In this document: one piece after another, positions 1 to 8,191 of the stretch
Position numbering within the stretch: position 1 is the first letter of the stretch
Layout of the letters: each line of letters begins with the position of its first letter
Program-made: the position numbers and the translations under genes
The notes under the pieces: generated by a model
What the model was told of the DNA's origin: nothing
What the model saw: the letters and a program-made list of their open reading frames with translations, nothing else
Databases searched by the model: none
NCBI GenBank assembly: GCA_030591525.1
Contig: JAUVAV010000006.1
Coordinates: 28,197 to 92,196 of the forward strand
Reading direction: 5' to 3'
Source: a candidate division FCPU426 bacterium
Lineage (GTDB): Bacteria; Oederibacteriota; JAAXVQ01; JAUVAV01
DNA: 64,000 nucleotides

Positions 1-370
1 AATGACTCCAACTCAATTGTTTCGACAACGTCGCAACAATCTTCTGATCTGGAAAATACTCCGCAAACTGTAACATTCGCGCAAGATTAAACCGCGTGAA
101 ACCTTTACCATAATCCCTGGTTAATTGTGCCGACAGTGTCGCAACAATTTCTTGACCGTATTCTGCCCTATTCCCTTGCAGTATTTCATCCTTAATCCGC
201 TTGCCGATCTGCCAGTAAAGCATGGTCAGCGCTGCGTTCACGGATACCGCAACAGCATTGCGCGCTTCTTCAATCATCTGACGGATATCTTTTATAAGGA
301 TGTCTGGCTTTTTCAGTAGCGTTTTTTTGTCCGGACGCTTGCTTGCATATTTAATCATTTTTTTCGCCAT
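1..370 (-). CDS. DUF1016 N-terminal domain protein (YhcG/PDDEXK nuclease family), partial
   Basis: This gene runs off the left edge; only the first 123 codons are present. Read from ATG at 370, the protein begins MAKKMIKYASK and contains the hallmark of the DUF1016 N-terminal domain: an LYWQIGKRI-like stretch (here MLYWQIGKRIKDE), then YGQEIVATLSAQLTRDYG, then LARMLQFAEYFPD and KQLSWSH. Family members of about 350 residues carry a PDDEXK nuclease domain after this region, which would lie outside the window. AGAGGAG lies just upstream of the ATG. It sits 52 bases downstream of a PIN-like membrane protein gene on the same strand, so the two may be co-transcribed. Biological role of the family is not settled; it is often found in defence-rich accessory regions. 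Confidence 0.88.
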   Translation of the reverse strand, partial: MAKKMIKYASKRPDKKTLLKKPDILIKDIRQMIEEARNAVAVSVNAALTMLYWQIGKRIKDEILQGNRAEYGQEIVATLSAQLTRDYGKGFTRFNLARMLQFAEYFPDQKIVATLSKQLSWSH

Positions 371-422
371 ATGGTGATCTCCTCTAATCGGACAAGTCCT
401 GAGGCCTTTTGTTTTTTGCTGC

Positions 423-2360
423 TCATAGCCCACCCCAAAACATATTAATTATTTTATCTGTAATACTCCTCATATACTTTTTTTTCCAATCCTCATAAAA
501 AGAATGTTTTCGGGACAATCCCCAAAAAGAAAACAATGCAACTACATTCAAGAAAATTGCACCAATAATTTTGCCCCACCAAGAAACCCCCGTTAGCAGT
601 GTGGCAACACTAACTACTAACACAATCACGAAAGAAACCACTCCATCAAAACTTCGAGAAATATATTTTTCAACCTTTTGACGTTTATTATCTTTAAATT
701 TTCCCGTCTTCTGCTTTTCGCTAGCAAGCTCGTTTTCCATCCGCTCACGAATATCGCGTTCTGCATAATACTTTCTCAATCCCTCTTCCTTTGATTGACT
801 CTTCAGCTTGTCCAACATATCAAGCGGAGTGTTTTCTGTTATCGACTCTATATTGTCAACATTTTCAACTAACATCTCATTAAACACACTTGATGCTCTT
901 AAAAGCAAATAATCATCCTCTTCTATTTTTTTATTTTGGAAACAGTTCTCTACTTCTACTAAATATTTTCGAATCATATGGTCGGTTGGTTTTAAAATAC
1001 AATAACTTTCTACAATAAGTTTCCTTTTAGCCAATTTATCAATATACGTTGGTGTCTGAAGCCACATATATGTCCCGAGAAAAACGTCAGTAACGCAAAT
1101 AGGGATAAAATTATCTTTATTTTTTTCTTCGAATTGCATATGATAATTTTTGCAAATTTTGGCTAAAGAACTATTCGCACACATAAAGACAACCTTAATA
1201 TCTTTAAATTGATTAGGATATTTTCTCCTGATTCTCCTATACACCATATTTATTGAACGAACATCGTTATCTAATAATCGCGAACTACTGTCTTCATCAA
1301 AGAATTCATTTGTTTTTCGGTATTCTTCCACGATAAGTTCTTTCAATTTTTTATCGTCAATATTATATTTATTATCAGCCGTATTATATTCTGCATCTTC
1401 AATATCAACCCCATTCTTTTCAAGCTCTTTATCTATCCTATTTAGGAGAATATCCACCTCTAAATCTGTGTAATTATTGGAAACAAAATGCAATAATGTT
1501 TTTGATGCTTTATTCATATTCCTATTCGGATCATTTAACCATCTTTTTGCATTTTTAACATTTTGAACTATTTCATCATATGTATGTTTAAATAAAACAA
1601 GCTGACATTTGGTAGTAGTAAATATTCCAAAAAGCTCTTCAATCATTTTTTGCTGTATATCGCCGTCCAAACCCAACAATTTCAAAATATGCGAAGTATC
1701 ACAATATATTCGAATTTTTTTGATTTTTTCTTCATATGGCTGTTTTGCTTCGTTCACAATAGTAGCCGCCAACATATGTCCAGCGGCAATCTCTACTATA
1801 TGTTGAAAAACACCGCTGTTTTTATCTGATTCCAGTTTAATAAACTCAGCTAATTGCCTTATTAGCTTTATAGAGAAATCAACTTTAGGTAATAAATATT
1901 CATTATTTTTAGCGAAAAACAAAAGGCTGGCATCCTGTCGCTCAAGAAAAGATATAAAAACATTATTAGCCTGTCCTTCATCTATGTTTTTATTATATTT
2001 CTTTTTAATAAAGTTTATGAATTCACATAATACTCCTTGATATTTGTTTTCATGGTTTTTTCTTATAGAAATTATTGTTTCTAGGGGCGTTTTTTTATTC
2101 TTCCAAACCTCTTTTCCACAGTACTCAATTTTTCCAAACCTAACCAACCGCTTTAAAACAGCCTTCATCGGATGATGAGGAATCCGAAATAAAAATTCCT
2201 GATTAAAATCTTGACATATACGGTCAAGATTCACTTCTTCATATTTTTTTCGCGCAAATAGCTCTTCAACAAAAGGAACAAAAGTATCTAAATAATTTTT
2301 TCCATTACGCCAATTAGCATTTAGAATTGAAAAATTTATTAAAGATCTCATATTATCCAT
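423..2360 (-). CDS. PIN-like domain protein with C-terminal membrane anchor
   Basis: No gene name recognised. Of 645 residues, the first ~85 look like a winged-helix module. Around residue 220 there is a PIN-like start (IYCDTSHILKLLGLDG, with the acidic residue after a hydrophobic strand), followed by LVLFKHTYDEI, an acidic patch (EFFDEDSSSRLLDNDV) and VVFMCANSSLAKIC, the order expected for PIN-type ribonucleases. A charged, probably coiled region precedes two hydrophobic helices (VVSFVIVLVVSVATLL and IIGAIFLNVVALFSFWG) close to the C-terminus. The reading frame can begin at a GTG at 2378, but AAGGAG lies six bases before the ATG at 2360, which I chose. The gene is clearly A+T-rich compared with the housekeeping genes to its right, suggesting transfer. 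A membrane-tethered RNase acting in defence is inference. Confidence 0.72.
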   Translation of the reverse strand: MDNMRSLINFSILNANWRNGKNYLDTFVPFVEELFARKKYEEVNLDRICQDFNQEFLFRIPHHPMKAVLKRLVRFGKIEYCGKEVWKNKKTPLETIISIRKNHENKYQGVLCEFINFIKKKYNKNIDEGQANNVFISFLERQDASLLFFAKNNEYLLPKVDFSIKLIRQLAEFIKLESDKNSGVFQHIVEIAAGHMLAATIVNEAKQPYEEKIKKIRIYCDTSHILKLLGLDGDIQQKMIEELFGIFTTTKCQLVLFKHTYDEIVQNVKNAKRWLNDPNRNMNKASKTLLHFVSNNYTDLEVDILLNRIDKELEKNGVDIEDAEYNTADNKYNIDDKKLKELIVEEYRKTNEFFDEDSSSRLLDNDVRSINMVYRRIRRKYPNQFKDIKVVFMCANSSLAKICKNYHMQFEEKNKDNFIPICVTDVFLGTYMWLQTPTYIDKLAKRKLIVESYCILKPTDHMIRKYLVEVENCFQNKKIEEDDYLLLRASSVFNEMLVENVDNIESITENTPLDMLDKLKSQSKEEGLRKYYAERDIRERMENELASEKQKTGKFKDNKRQKVEKYISRSFDGVVSFVIVLVVSVATLLTGVSWWGKIIGAIFLNVVALFSFWGLSRKHSFYEDWKKKYMRSITDKIINMFWGGL

Positions 2361-2438
2361 AAGACACTCCTTATTCACTTCATTACATATCTCATCGTCA
2401 AAAAGTCTTCTGTTTTTGTCCTTTGTTTACTTGTAAGG

Positions 2439-2588
2439 CGTCCAACTCAATTTGTTGAGCAGGCCACTACATTTTGGTTAAGCAAGATAAAACTACTTGA
2501 GGTTGCGTAAATTCGATTCATCAAAGCCTTTACCAATTTCAGAAGTAAGTTTGCTACTAATTTTTTCTATAATTAATTTTCCATAACC
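2439..2588 (-). pseudogene. Decayed DUF1016 domain fragment with in-frame stops
   Basis: Read on the minus strand from 2588, fifty codons give GYGKLIIEKISSKL, SEIGKGFDESNLRNLK, a stop, FYLA, a second stop, then PKCSGLLNKLSWT. Apart from the two stops this follows the DUF1016 N-terminal consensus (a YGK..IE.LS..L segment, GKGF..SNLR.., FYL.FP, ..LSW). It is therefore a remnant of a second gene of the same family as the partial gene at the left edge, but of a different subtype (GFDESNLRN rather than GFTRFNLAR). No start codon or intact remainder is visible. Confidence 0.78.
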
Positions 2589-2619
2589 AAGCCTGGATTA
2601 GTCTTTTCGCTCCGCATCG

Positions 2620-2685
2620 CTTTGATGGACAACGCTTCGTTAATTCATGGGCAAAATATTTTGCGTGATATTTCGTGATCATCAT
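2620..2685 (-). pseudogene. Fragment of a SNF2/DEAD-type helicase N-terminus
   Basis: Starting from a double ATG (2685), 22 codons give MM followed by ITKYHAKYFAHELTKRCPS. This resembles the extreme N-terminus of a family of large SNF2-like helicases found in bacterial defence and restriction loci, which begin with a YHAKYFA.ELTKR segment. The similarity stops after about 22 codons and the frame soon closes, so only a stub remains. The assignment rests on my memory of the family; a protein search is decisive. Confidence 0.55.
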
Positions 2686-3020
2686 AGCCTCTGTTTAAAA
2701 AAACAATTTAAAATCAGTTGGTTTTCAAGCATCTACCGGTACTAAATATGCCTGCATTATAGAACTGTACAATTTTCTATGCAAGATAAATTGTGCAATC
2801 CTCAGTAATGAAAAAACATGTAATTTATTGGCTGTTCGTTAGAGCATCACCGGCAGCTGTATAGGGGGGTAATTAAAATACACCGCCTGCAGAGTTGTGT
2901 ATTTTGGGAGTGTCGCTGAAAACCGTTTTACAAGGAATTTCCCTGATTTTGTCATTCCTAGGGAACGAAATGACCAAGGAATCTCTTTGCCTTTTCTGGA
3001 TGGTTTAGTCCATGGAAAAC

Positions 3021-3175
3021 TAGGAGCTTGAGCATTTAGTCCAGAATTCAAGTAATCCCCTCCCTTGATGGGAGGGGATTAAGGGGAGGGTGAAATAACC
3101 TTTGAAAACACCACCCCCACCTAACCTCCCCCCTCAAGGGGGAGGAATTTATTTTAGTTTTTCTCAACAGGAACT
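3021..3175. repeat. Composite palindromic repeat overlapping the 3' end of trxB
   Basis: Three modules lie end to end: a TAGGAGCTTGAGCATTTAGTC end (3021-3041), two C-rich/G-rich hairpin halves (CCCCTCCCTTGATGGGAGGG near 3057 and a CCCCCCTCAAGGGGGAGG unit near 3127), and a CAACAGGAACTA end (3166-3178 region). The last module is the same terminal sequence that bounds elements at 36076-36359 and 55491-55664, and on the minus strand it encodes the last residues and stop codon of trxB. Confidence 0.7.
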
Positions 3176-4138
3176 ATCATCCGCCATTGTTTGCAGATAC
3201 CGGTCCGCCATAACCGCGGCCCGGGCGCCTTCCCCGGCGGCTACTACAATCTGTTTCACCTGGTTGGCGCGGCAATCCCCGGCCGCAAAAATCCCCGGAA
3301 TACTCGCGCTTAAATCATCCCCGGTTGTTATATACCCTTCCTCGTCCAGGTTCAATACATTTTTTACCATATCAGTCTGTGGATTTAAACCGGTAAAAAC
3401 AAAAACCCCTTTAACCGAGAGTTCCCGTTTCCCGGTCTTATCCGGCCGCTCCAGTTCAAGGCTTTGGATGCTTTGTTCCTGCCCTACAATCCTGCGGGGG
3501 ATAAAAGGAGTAATGTTTTCCAGCTTGGGATTCGGAAGCACTCTTTCCTGGACCACCTTATCCGCCCGGAACTGTTCACGGCGGTGGACCAGATATACTT
3601 TGGAGGCAAACCGGGTCAGGAATTCAGCCTCTTCCAGGGCTGTGTTCCCTCCCCCGATTACAGCTACGGGCAGTCCGCGGAAAAAAGCGCCGTCGCAGGT
3701 CGCGCAATACGAAACACCCTTTCCCCGGAATTCTTCTTCGCCGGGAATATTAAGCGGGCGGGGTTTGGCGCCGGTCGCGAAAATAATTGCCCGCGCCTTA
3801 ATATTACCTGTGGCCATGTCCAATTGATGGGGGGCACCCGGAACCATTCCTAAAACCTGGCCGGATAATACTTGCAAGTTAAATTCCCTGACCTGGCTCT
3901 CTATCTTCATCGTCAGATCCGCCCCCGATACATGAGGAAGGCCCGGATAATTATCCACATGCCAGGTAGTAGCGGCCTGTCCTCCGGGAGACAACTGCTC
4001 GATTAAAATCACGCTACGCCCGGCACGTACGGCATACAAACCGGCTGTCAGACCTGCCGGGCCGGCGCCCACAATGGCAATGTCCGCTGCCGGAGTATTA
4101 TCGTCTCGTGCCTCTCCGGCCGTCAAATTATCCGGCAA
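3164..4138 (-). CDS. trxB: Thioredoxin-disulfide reductase
   Basis: FAD/NADPH enzyme that reduces oxidised thioredoxin in the cytoplasm. The 324-residue protein has the FAD motif GAGPAG (24-29), the redox-active CATC (145-148), the NADPH motif GGGNTA (162-167) with HRREQFRA after it, and a C-terminal FAD contact GIFAAGD. About 17 residues precede the usual family start. The start is TTG at 4138, inside the end of trxA, with GGAGG six bases before it; the two genes overlap by 11 bases and are translationally coupled. Last gene of the hom-to-trxB operon. Its final codons (SSC and TGA) are made of the end of a dispersed repeat (see findings). Function is secure. Confidence 0.96.
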   Translation of the reverse strand: MPDNLTAGEARDDNTPAADIAIVGAGPAGLTAGLYAVRAGRSVILIEQLSPGGQAATTWHVDNYPGLPHVSGADLTMKIESQVREFNLQVLSGQVLGMVPGAPHQLDMATGNIKARAIIFATGAKPRPLNIPGEEEFRGKGVSYCATCDGAFFRGLPVAVIGGGNTALEEAEFLTRFASKVYLVHRREQFRADKVVQERVLPNPKLENITPFIPRRIVGQEQSIQSLELERPDKTGKRELSVKGVFVFTGLNPQTDMVKNVLNLDEEGYITTGDDLSASIPGIFAAGDCRANQVKQIVVAAGEGARAAVMADRYLQTMADDSSC

Positions 4139-4448
4139 GTATTTCCTCCGCCATGGATACCAGCTGCGACTTGGTACAAGCGCCTACGATTTGATTGGCC
4201 AGCCGGCCTTCCTTGAAAAACAAGAGCGAGGGAATCGACCGGATGGCGAAACGGCCGGCCGCGCTCTGGTTGGCATCCACATCCAGTTTAACCGCCTTTA
4301 TACGCCCCTCAAAATCACGGGCAAATTCTTCCACCACCGGCTCGATCATCCTACAGGGACCGCACCAGGCCGCCCAGAAATCCACTAATACTGGGATATT
4401 TGATTTTAATACCTCGGTCTCAAAATTTTGATCCGTTGCTTCAATCAT
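4128..4448 (-). CDS. trxA: Thioredoxin
   Basis: Small cytoplasmic dithiol protein of 106 residues, the normal family length. It carries the active site WCGPC (Cys29 and Cys32) after VLVDFWAA, and the cis-proline loop RSIPSLLFF. AAGGAGG lies seven bases upstream of the ATG. It is followed directly by its reductase, trxB, whose Shine-Dalgarno sequence lies within the trxA coding region. Preceded at 31 bases by a gene for a 46-residue membrane peptide. Being placed at the end of an amino-acid biosynthesis operon is unusual but does not change the assignment. Confidence 0.97.
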   Translation of the reverse strand: MIEATDQNFETEVLKSNIPVLVDFWAAWCGPCRMIEPVVEEFARDFEGRIKAVKLDVDANQSAAGRFAIRSIPSLLFFKEGRLANQIVGACTKSQLVSMAEEILAG

Positions 4449-4479
4449 GCTGCTTCCTCCTTGTAGGTAATATAGGAAA

Positions 4480-4620
4480 CTAAATTAAAATCCTCAAAAG
4501 AATATATCCCACGGTCAGCAGACCGTAGATAATCGCCAGCACTTTAAAATGCCAAGCCCAGGTAAAATATTTTTCCTCCTCCGTTTTAGGAGTAGACGAT
4601 TGCGGCAATTTCCGGGACAT
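4480..4620 (-). CDS. 46-residue single-span membrane peptide
   Basis: A short gene between lysC and trxA. It begins ATG at 4620, seven bases after the lysC stop, and ends TAG at 4480. The peptide starts MSRKLPQSSTPKTEEE, then has an aromatic patch (YFTWAWHF) and a hydrophobic helix (VLAIIYGLLTVGYILL) ending RILI. This charged-tail, single-span design is typical of real small membrane proteins, and the spacing fits the operon. The Shine-Dalgarno signal is weak, so it probably depends on translational coupling to lysC. No family recognised; function unknown. Confidence 0.6.
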   Translation of the reverse strand: MSRKLPQSSTPKTEEEKYFTWAWHFKVLAIIYGLLTVGYILLRILI

Positions 4621-4627
4621 AATAAAC

Positions 4628-5854
4628 TCAGGCTAATTTTGCCAGCTGGAATTTTTCATGAATGGCGCGGACCGCCTCTTCCACCCGGTCCTCGGCCACA
4701 ATACACGAAATTTTTATTTCCGAGGTTGAAATCATTTGAATGTTAATCCCTTTTTCCGCCAAAGCTTCAAACATAGCCGCAGCCACGCCGGAATGACTGC
4801 GCATGCCTACCCCGACTACACTGACTTTGCCGACATGCTCATCCGCTTCAAAACCCTTGGCGCCTATCTCCCGGACCAGTTTTTCCACCGCCTTTTTGGC
4901 CCGGCTCAGATCATCCTGGGATATGGTGAAGGAAATATTCGTGCTCCCTTCTTCCGAGATGTCCTGAACAATGACATCGATGTTTAACTTCTCGGCCGCC
5001 AAACGGCTGAATATCTTGGCGGCAATTCCCGGCTGGTCGGGAACCCAAAGAATGGTTAGTTTCGCTTCTTTTTTGGTGTGGGTAACTCCGGATACCATAA
5101 CCCCTTCCATCTGTGCTACCTCCTCTGAAATCAGTGTGCCGGGTTCGGGTTTGGTGCTGGATCTCACATGCAAAACGATCTTGTTTTTTTTGGCAAACTC
5201 TACGCAGCGATTATACAATACTTGCGCGCCCAGGCTGGCCATCTCGAGCATCTCATCATAAGCCAGGCGCGGAAGCCGGACCGCCTCCGGCACAATCCGG
5301 GGATCAGCCGTATAAACACCGTCCACATCCTTAAAGAACTCGCAAATACCCGCCGACAGCGCCGTGGCCAGGGCCACGGCCGTCAGATCCGACCCTCCCC
5401 GTCCCAAGGTAGTGATTTCTTCGTTCTCGGTCTCTCCCTGAAAACCGGCCACAATCACAACCTTGCCTAAACGCAGCGCGGTTTTGATCTTCTCGCCGCC
5501 CATTTTTACAATGCGAGCCTTGGTATGCGCGTCATCGGTAACAATACCTACCTGGGGACCGGTAAAGGAAATCGCATCACAATCCAGGGACTTCAACGCA
5601 ATACCCATCAACGCAATGGACTGCTGTTCGCCGGTTGCCAGCAGCATATCCATTTCGCGCTCATCCGGCTCATCCGTAATGGCCCGGGCCTTGGCAATCA
5701 GTTCGTCAGTCATCTTTCCGGGCGCGGAAACTACTACCACTACATCGCGGCCCTGGGCTCTAGTCTCCACGATCCGCCGGGCTACGCCTTTCATCAAAGC
5801 CGGCGTTGCCAGCGTAGCGCCGCCGAATTTCATTACCGTTATATTATTCGCCAT
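4628..5854 (-). CDS. lysC: Aspartate kinase
   Basis: Phosphorylates aspartate, the first step towards lysine, methionine and threonine. The 408-residue protein has the kinase-domain start VMKFGGATL, the GRGGSDLTA motif for aspartate binding, and DVDGVYTADPR, followed from about residue 265 by two ACT domains (LTILWVPDQPGIAAKI and VSVVGVGMRSHSGVAA) that usually sense lysine or threonine. This is the single-domain, feedback-regulated type rather than a kinase-dehydrogenase fusion. It is the fourth gene of the threonine operon, starting 20 bases after the apgM stop with GTGGAAAG ahead of the ATG. Confidence 0.96.
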   Translation of the reverse strand: MANNITVMKFGGATLATPALMKGVARRIVETRAQGRDVVVVVSAPGKMTDELIAKARAITDEPDEREMDMLLATGEQQSIALMGIALKSLDCDAISFTGPQVGIVTDDAHTKARIVKMGGEKIKTALRLGKVVIVAGFQGETENEEITTLGRGGSDLTAVALATALSAGICEFFKDVDGVYTADPRIVPEAVRLPRLAYDEMLEMASLGAQVLYNRCVEFAKKNKIVLHVRSSTKPEPGTLISEEVAQMEGVMVSGVTHTKKEAKLTILWVPDQPGIAAKIFSRLAAEKLNIDVIVQDISEEGSTNISFTISQDDLSRAKKAVEKLVREIGAKGFEADEHVGKVSVVGVGMRSHSGVAAAMFEALAEKGINIQMISTSEIKISCIVAEDRVEEAVRAIHEKFQLAKLA

Positions 5855-5874
5855 GGCTTTCCACTAACCGTCCC

Positions 5875-7098
5875 CTACGGGTTTACCGGCCAATTTCCGG
5901 TGATTAAAATCTCCATCAGCCGCCAGGCTTCCTCGATATGCAGTCCGGTCGCCCTGGCCTGTTCTTCGTTATAACCGTCCGGAGAAATTTTCAGCGCCGG
6001 GCTTTTCTCTGGTTCGGCCTCTGGCTGATAAATAATAAAAGGAACCGGTTCATCGACATGCGTACGGACATCCAGCGGGGTGGGATGGTCCGGCATCACT
6101 AATATCCTGTAGTCTTTCCGGCCTTCCAGCCCTTTTAAAATAATACCCACCACTTTTTCATCAAAATCCTCAATCGCTTTTACCTTGCCCGCCACATCGC
6201 CGTTGTGCCCGCACTCGTCCGGGGCTTCCACATGAACAAAAACCAGGTCCTGCTTCTTCAACACCTTCAAAGCCGCTTCCGCCTTGCCCAAATAATTGGT
6301 GTCCAGGTAACCGGTAACTCCCGGAACTTTGATCGGTGAAAGCCCGGCGTAAATTCCCAGTCCCTTGATTAAATCCACAGCCGAAATTACGCTGCCGGTA
6401 ATATTGAAGCGCTCCGTAAGCGTAGGCATCTTCGGTTTATTCCCCTGGCCCCACAGCCATATCATATTTGCCGGCGCCAGACCGGACCGGCGACGTTCCC
6501 GGTTTACCTCGTGTCCTTCCAATAGCAGGCGGGAATCCTCCATCAGGCGGATCAGTTCCTTATGACCGGAGCCTTTAGGCCAATAGGCTGAAATTTCCCG
6601 GCCGCTGATGTCGTGCGGCGGAGTGCATTGAACCTGCAGCGGACCTCCTTGCCAAACCATTAAGTGACGATAGCTGTTACCCAGATAAAAACTAATTTTT
6701 TTATTCCCCAGCTTTTGCCCCATCATCTTGATTAGAGGTTCGGCTTCCGTGGTGGGCAGGTGGCCGGAGGAATAATCCTCCATGACATTATTTTTAACGT
6801 ATACCAGGTTACAGCGAAAGGCGACATCCTTAGGTCCCAGGTCCACCCCGATATTGGCGGCTTCCAGGGGGGCCCGGCCGGAATAATACTTTTTGGGATC
6901 ATAGCCTATTACCGCCAGATTCGCAACGTCCGAGCCCAGAGGATAACCCGGAACCAGAGTATGCGCCGTACCTAATATGCCATGCTTAGCCAGAAAGTCC
7001 AGATTTGGAGTCCGGGCGGCTTGCAAAGGGGTACGTTGATCCAATGCGGGATGGGGATGATCAGACATCCCATCCCCTACCAGTAATATATACTTCAT
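5875..7098 (-). CDS. ApgM-type phosphoglycerate mutase homologue, probable homoserine kinase
   Basis: The 407-residue protein belongs to the cofactor-independent phosphoglycerate mutase (archaeal ApgM, alkaline-phosphatase-like) family: it starts MKYILLVGDGMSD, has the nucleophile region YPLGSDVAN (Ser56), HVEAPDECGHNGD, and VMPDHPTPLDVRTH for metal binding. In many bacteria that lack classical ThrB, a member of this family sits beside hom and thrC and is annotated as the proposed homoserine kinase. Here it lies exactly between thrC and lysC, two bases after the thrC stop codon, and no GHMP-type thrB is in the operon. I infer that it makes O-phosphohomoserine. Acting as an ordinary glycolytic mutase remains possible. 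Confidence 0.85.
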   Translation of the reverse strand: MKYILLVGDGMSDHPHPALDQRTPLQAARTPNLDFLAKHGILGTAHTLVPGYPLGSDVANLAVIGYDPKKYYSGRAPLEAANIGVDLGPKDVAFRCNLVYVKNNVMEDYSSGHLPTTEAEPLIKMMGQKLGNKKISFYLGNSYRHLMVWQGGPLQVQCTPPHDISGREISAYWPKGSGHKELIRLMEDSRLLLEGHEVNRERRRSGLAPANMIWLWGQGNKPKMPTLTERFNITGSVISAVDLIKGLGIYAGLSPIKVPGVTGYLDTNYLGKAEAALKVLKKQDLVFVHVEAPDECGHNGDVAGKVKAIEDFDEKVVGIILKGLEGRKDYRILVMPDHPTPLDVRTHVDEPVPFIIYQPEAEPEKSPALKISPDGYNEEQARATGLHIEEAWRLMEILITGNWPVNP

Positions 7099-7099
7099 G

Positions 7100-8191
7100 T
7101 TATCGCTTCCTGCGGGAAGAATTTTTTATTCCCATTATTTTAAGCACAGCCTTGACATCCGCCGGGCAGGTCCGGGGCTTGGCTGATTCCGCTACCGCGC
7201 GGTCCGGATCTTTCAGACCGTGCCCGGTTAAAATACAGACCGTCACTGCTTCGCTCCGACTCTCCTGCTTAAAAAAGCCGGAGGCCGCCAGCTTCATAAA
7301 ACCCGCTACCGAAGCCGCGGAAGCCGGTTCGCAAAAAATACCTTCCACCTCGCCTAAATGGCGGTAGGCCGCTATGATTTGCCGGTCCGTTACCATTCCG
7401 ATCATTCCCTTTGATTCATCACGTGCTTCTTCGGCCTTTATCCATGAGGCCGGATTCCCGATACGAATCGCGGTGGCTAAAGTTTTGGGATTTTTTATAG
7501 GATACCCTTTTACAATGGGCGCGGATTGCGCGGCCTGCCATCCCATCATGTGCGGCATGCGGGAAAAACGTCCGGAACGTTTATATTCTTTATATCCCTT
7601 CCAATAAGCCGTAATATTTCCGGCATTTCCAACCGGAATAAAATGAAAATCCGGGGAGCGTCCTAATTGATCAACAATTTCGAAAGCCCCGGTTTTCTGA
7701 CCCTCAATTCTATGCGGATTTATTGAATTTACAAGAGTTATATTGTTTTTCTCAGATATTTCTTTAACTATTTCCAGCGCCTGATCAAAATTGCCATCAA
7801 TAGCAATAACTTTTGCTCCATGCATCATGGCCTGGGCCAGCTTTCCCAGCGCAATCGCGCCTTTCGGCAGGATTACAAAACAGGTTAATCCGGCTTTAGC
7901 TGAGTAAGCAGCCGCAGAAGCTGAGGTGTTTCCGGTCGAAGCGCAGATAACCGCCCGGGTCCCGGCTTCCTTGGCCTTGGAAATAGCCATGGTCATTCCC
8001 CGGTCTTTAAAAGAACCCGTGGGATTTGCGCCTTCACATTTTAAAAACACTTCCATGCGCGTTCCCGTCAGTTTAGCCAGCGAAGGCGCGGGCAAAAGCG
8101 GAGTATTGCCTTCCTGCAGCGTAATTACCGGAGTAGCTCCGGTAACGGCCAAATACCTGCGATATTTTGCGATAATCCCTTTATTATTCAT
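7100..8191 (-). CDS. thrC: Threonine synthase
   Basis: PLP enzyme converting O-phosphohomoserine to threonine. The protein has LQEGNTPLLPAPSL at its start, the PLP-lysine motif NPTGSFKDRGM, the phosphate-cup sequence PVGNAGN, and the late LTGHGLKDP characteristic of threonine synthases. Of two possible starts I chose ATG at 8191 (363 residues), preceded by GAGAAG; the TTG at 8203 has no usable ribosome site. It overlaps the end of hom by eight bases, so the two are coupled. It lies directly before the probable homoserine kinase, its substrate supplier. Confidence 0.95.
   Translation of the reverse strand: MNNKGIIAKYRRYLAVTGATPVITLQEGNTPLLPAPSLAKLTGTRMEVFLKCEGANPTGSFKDRGMTMAISKAKEAGTRAVICASTGNTSASAAAYSAKAGLTCFVILPKGAIALGKLAQAMMHGAKVIAIDGNFDQALEIVKEISEKNNITLVNSINPHRIEGQKTGAFEIVDQLGRSPDFHFIPVGNAGNITAYWKGYKEYKRSGRFSRMPHMMGWQAAQSAPIVKGYPIKNPKTLATAIRIGNPASWIKAEEARDESKGMIGMVTDRQIIAAYRHLGEVEGIFCEPASAASVAGFMKLAASGFFKQESRSEAVTVCILTGHGLKDPDRAVAESAKPRTCPADVKAVLKIMGIKNSSRRKR

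Larger units (their letters stand above)
2361..3163. other. Gene-free stretch of gene remnants and repeats
   Basis: Between the PIN-like gene and trxB there is no intact gene. It holds the two gene remnants listed separately (2439-2588 and 2620-2685), an A+T-rich stretch around 2690-2830 in which I see nothing, a decayed copy of a palindrome flank near 2836-2870, a GTCATTCC-type hairpin near 2950-2990, and a composite repeat from 3021 to 3175. Confidence 0.7.

Noticed and set aside
2839..3051. Open frame of 70 codons on the minus strand
   Set aside because: It runs through a GTCATTCC-type repeat and a decayed palindrome flank, with no ribosome site or protein-like composition.
3102..3853. 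Long plus-strand frames opposite trxB
   Set aside because: Shadow frames of a well-supported gene; no homology-like motifs and no ribosome sites.
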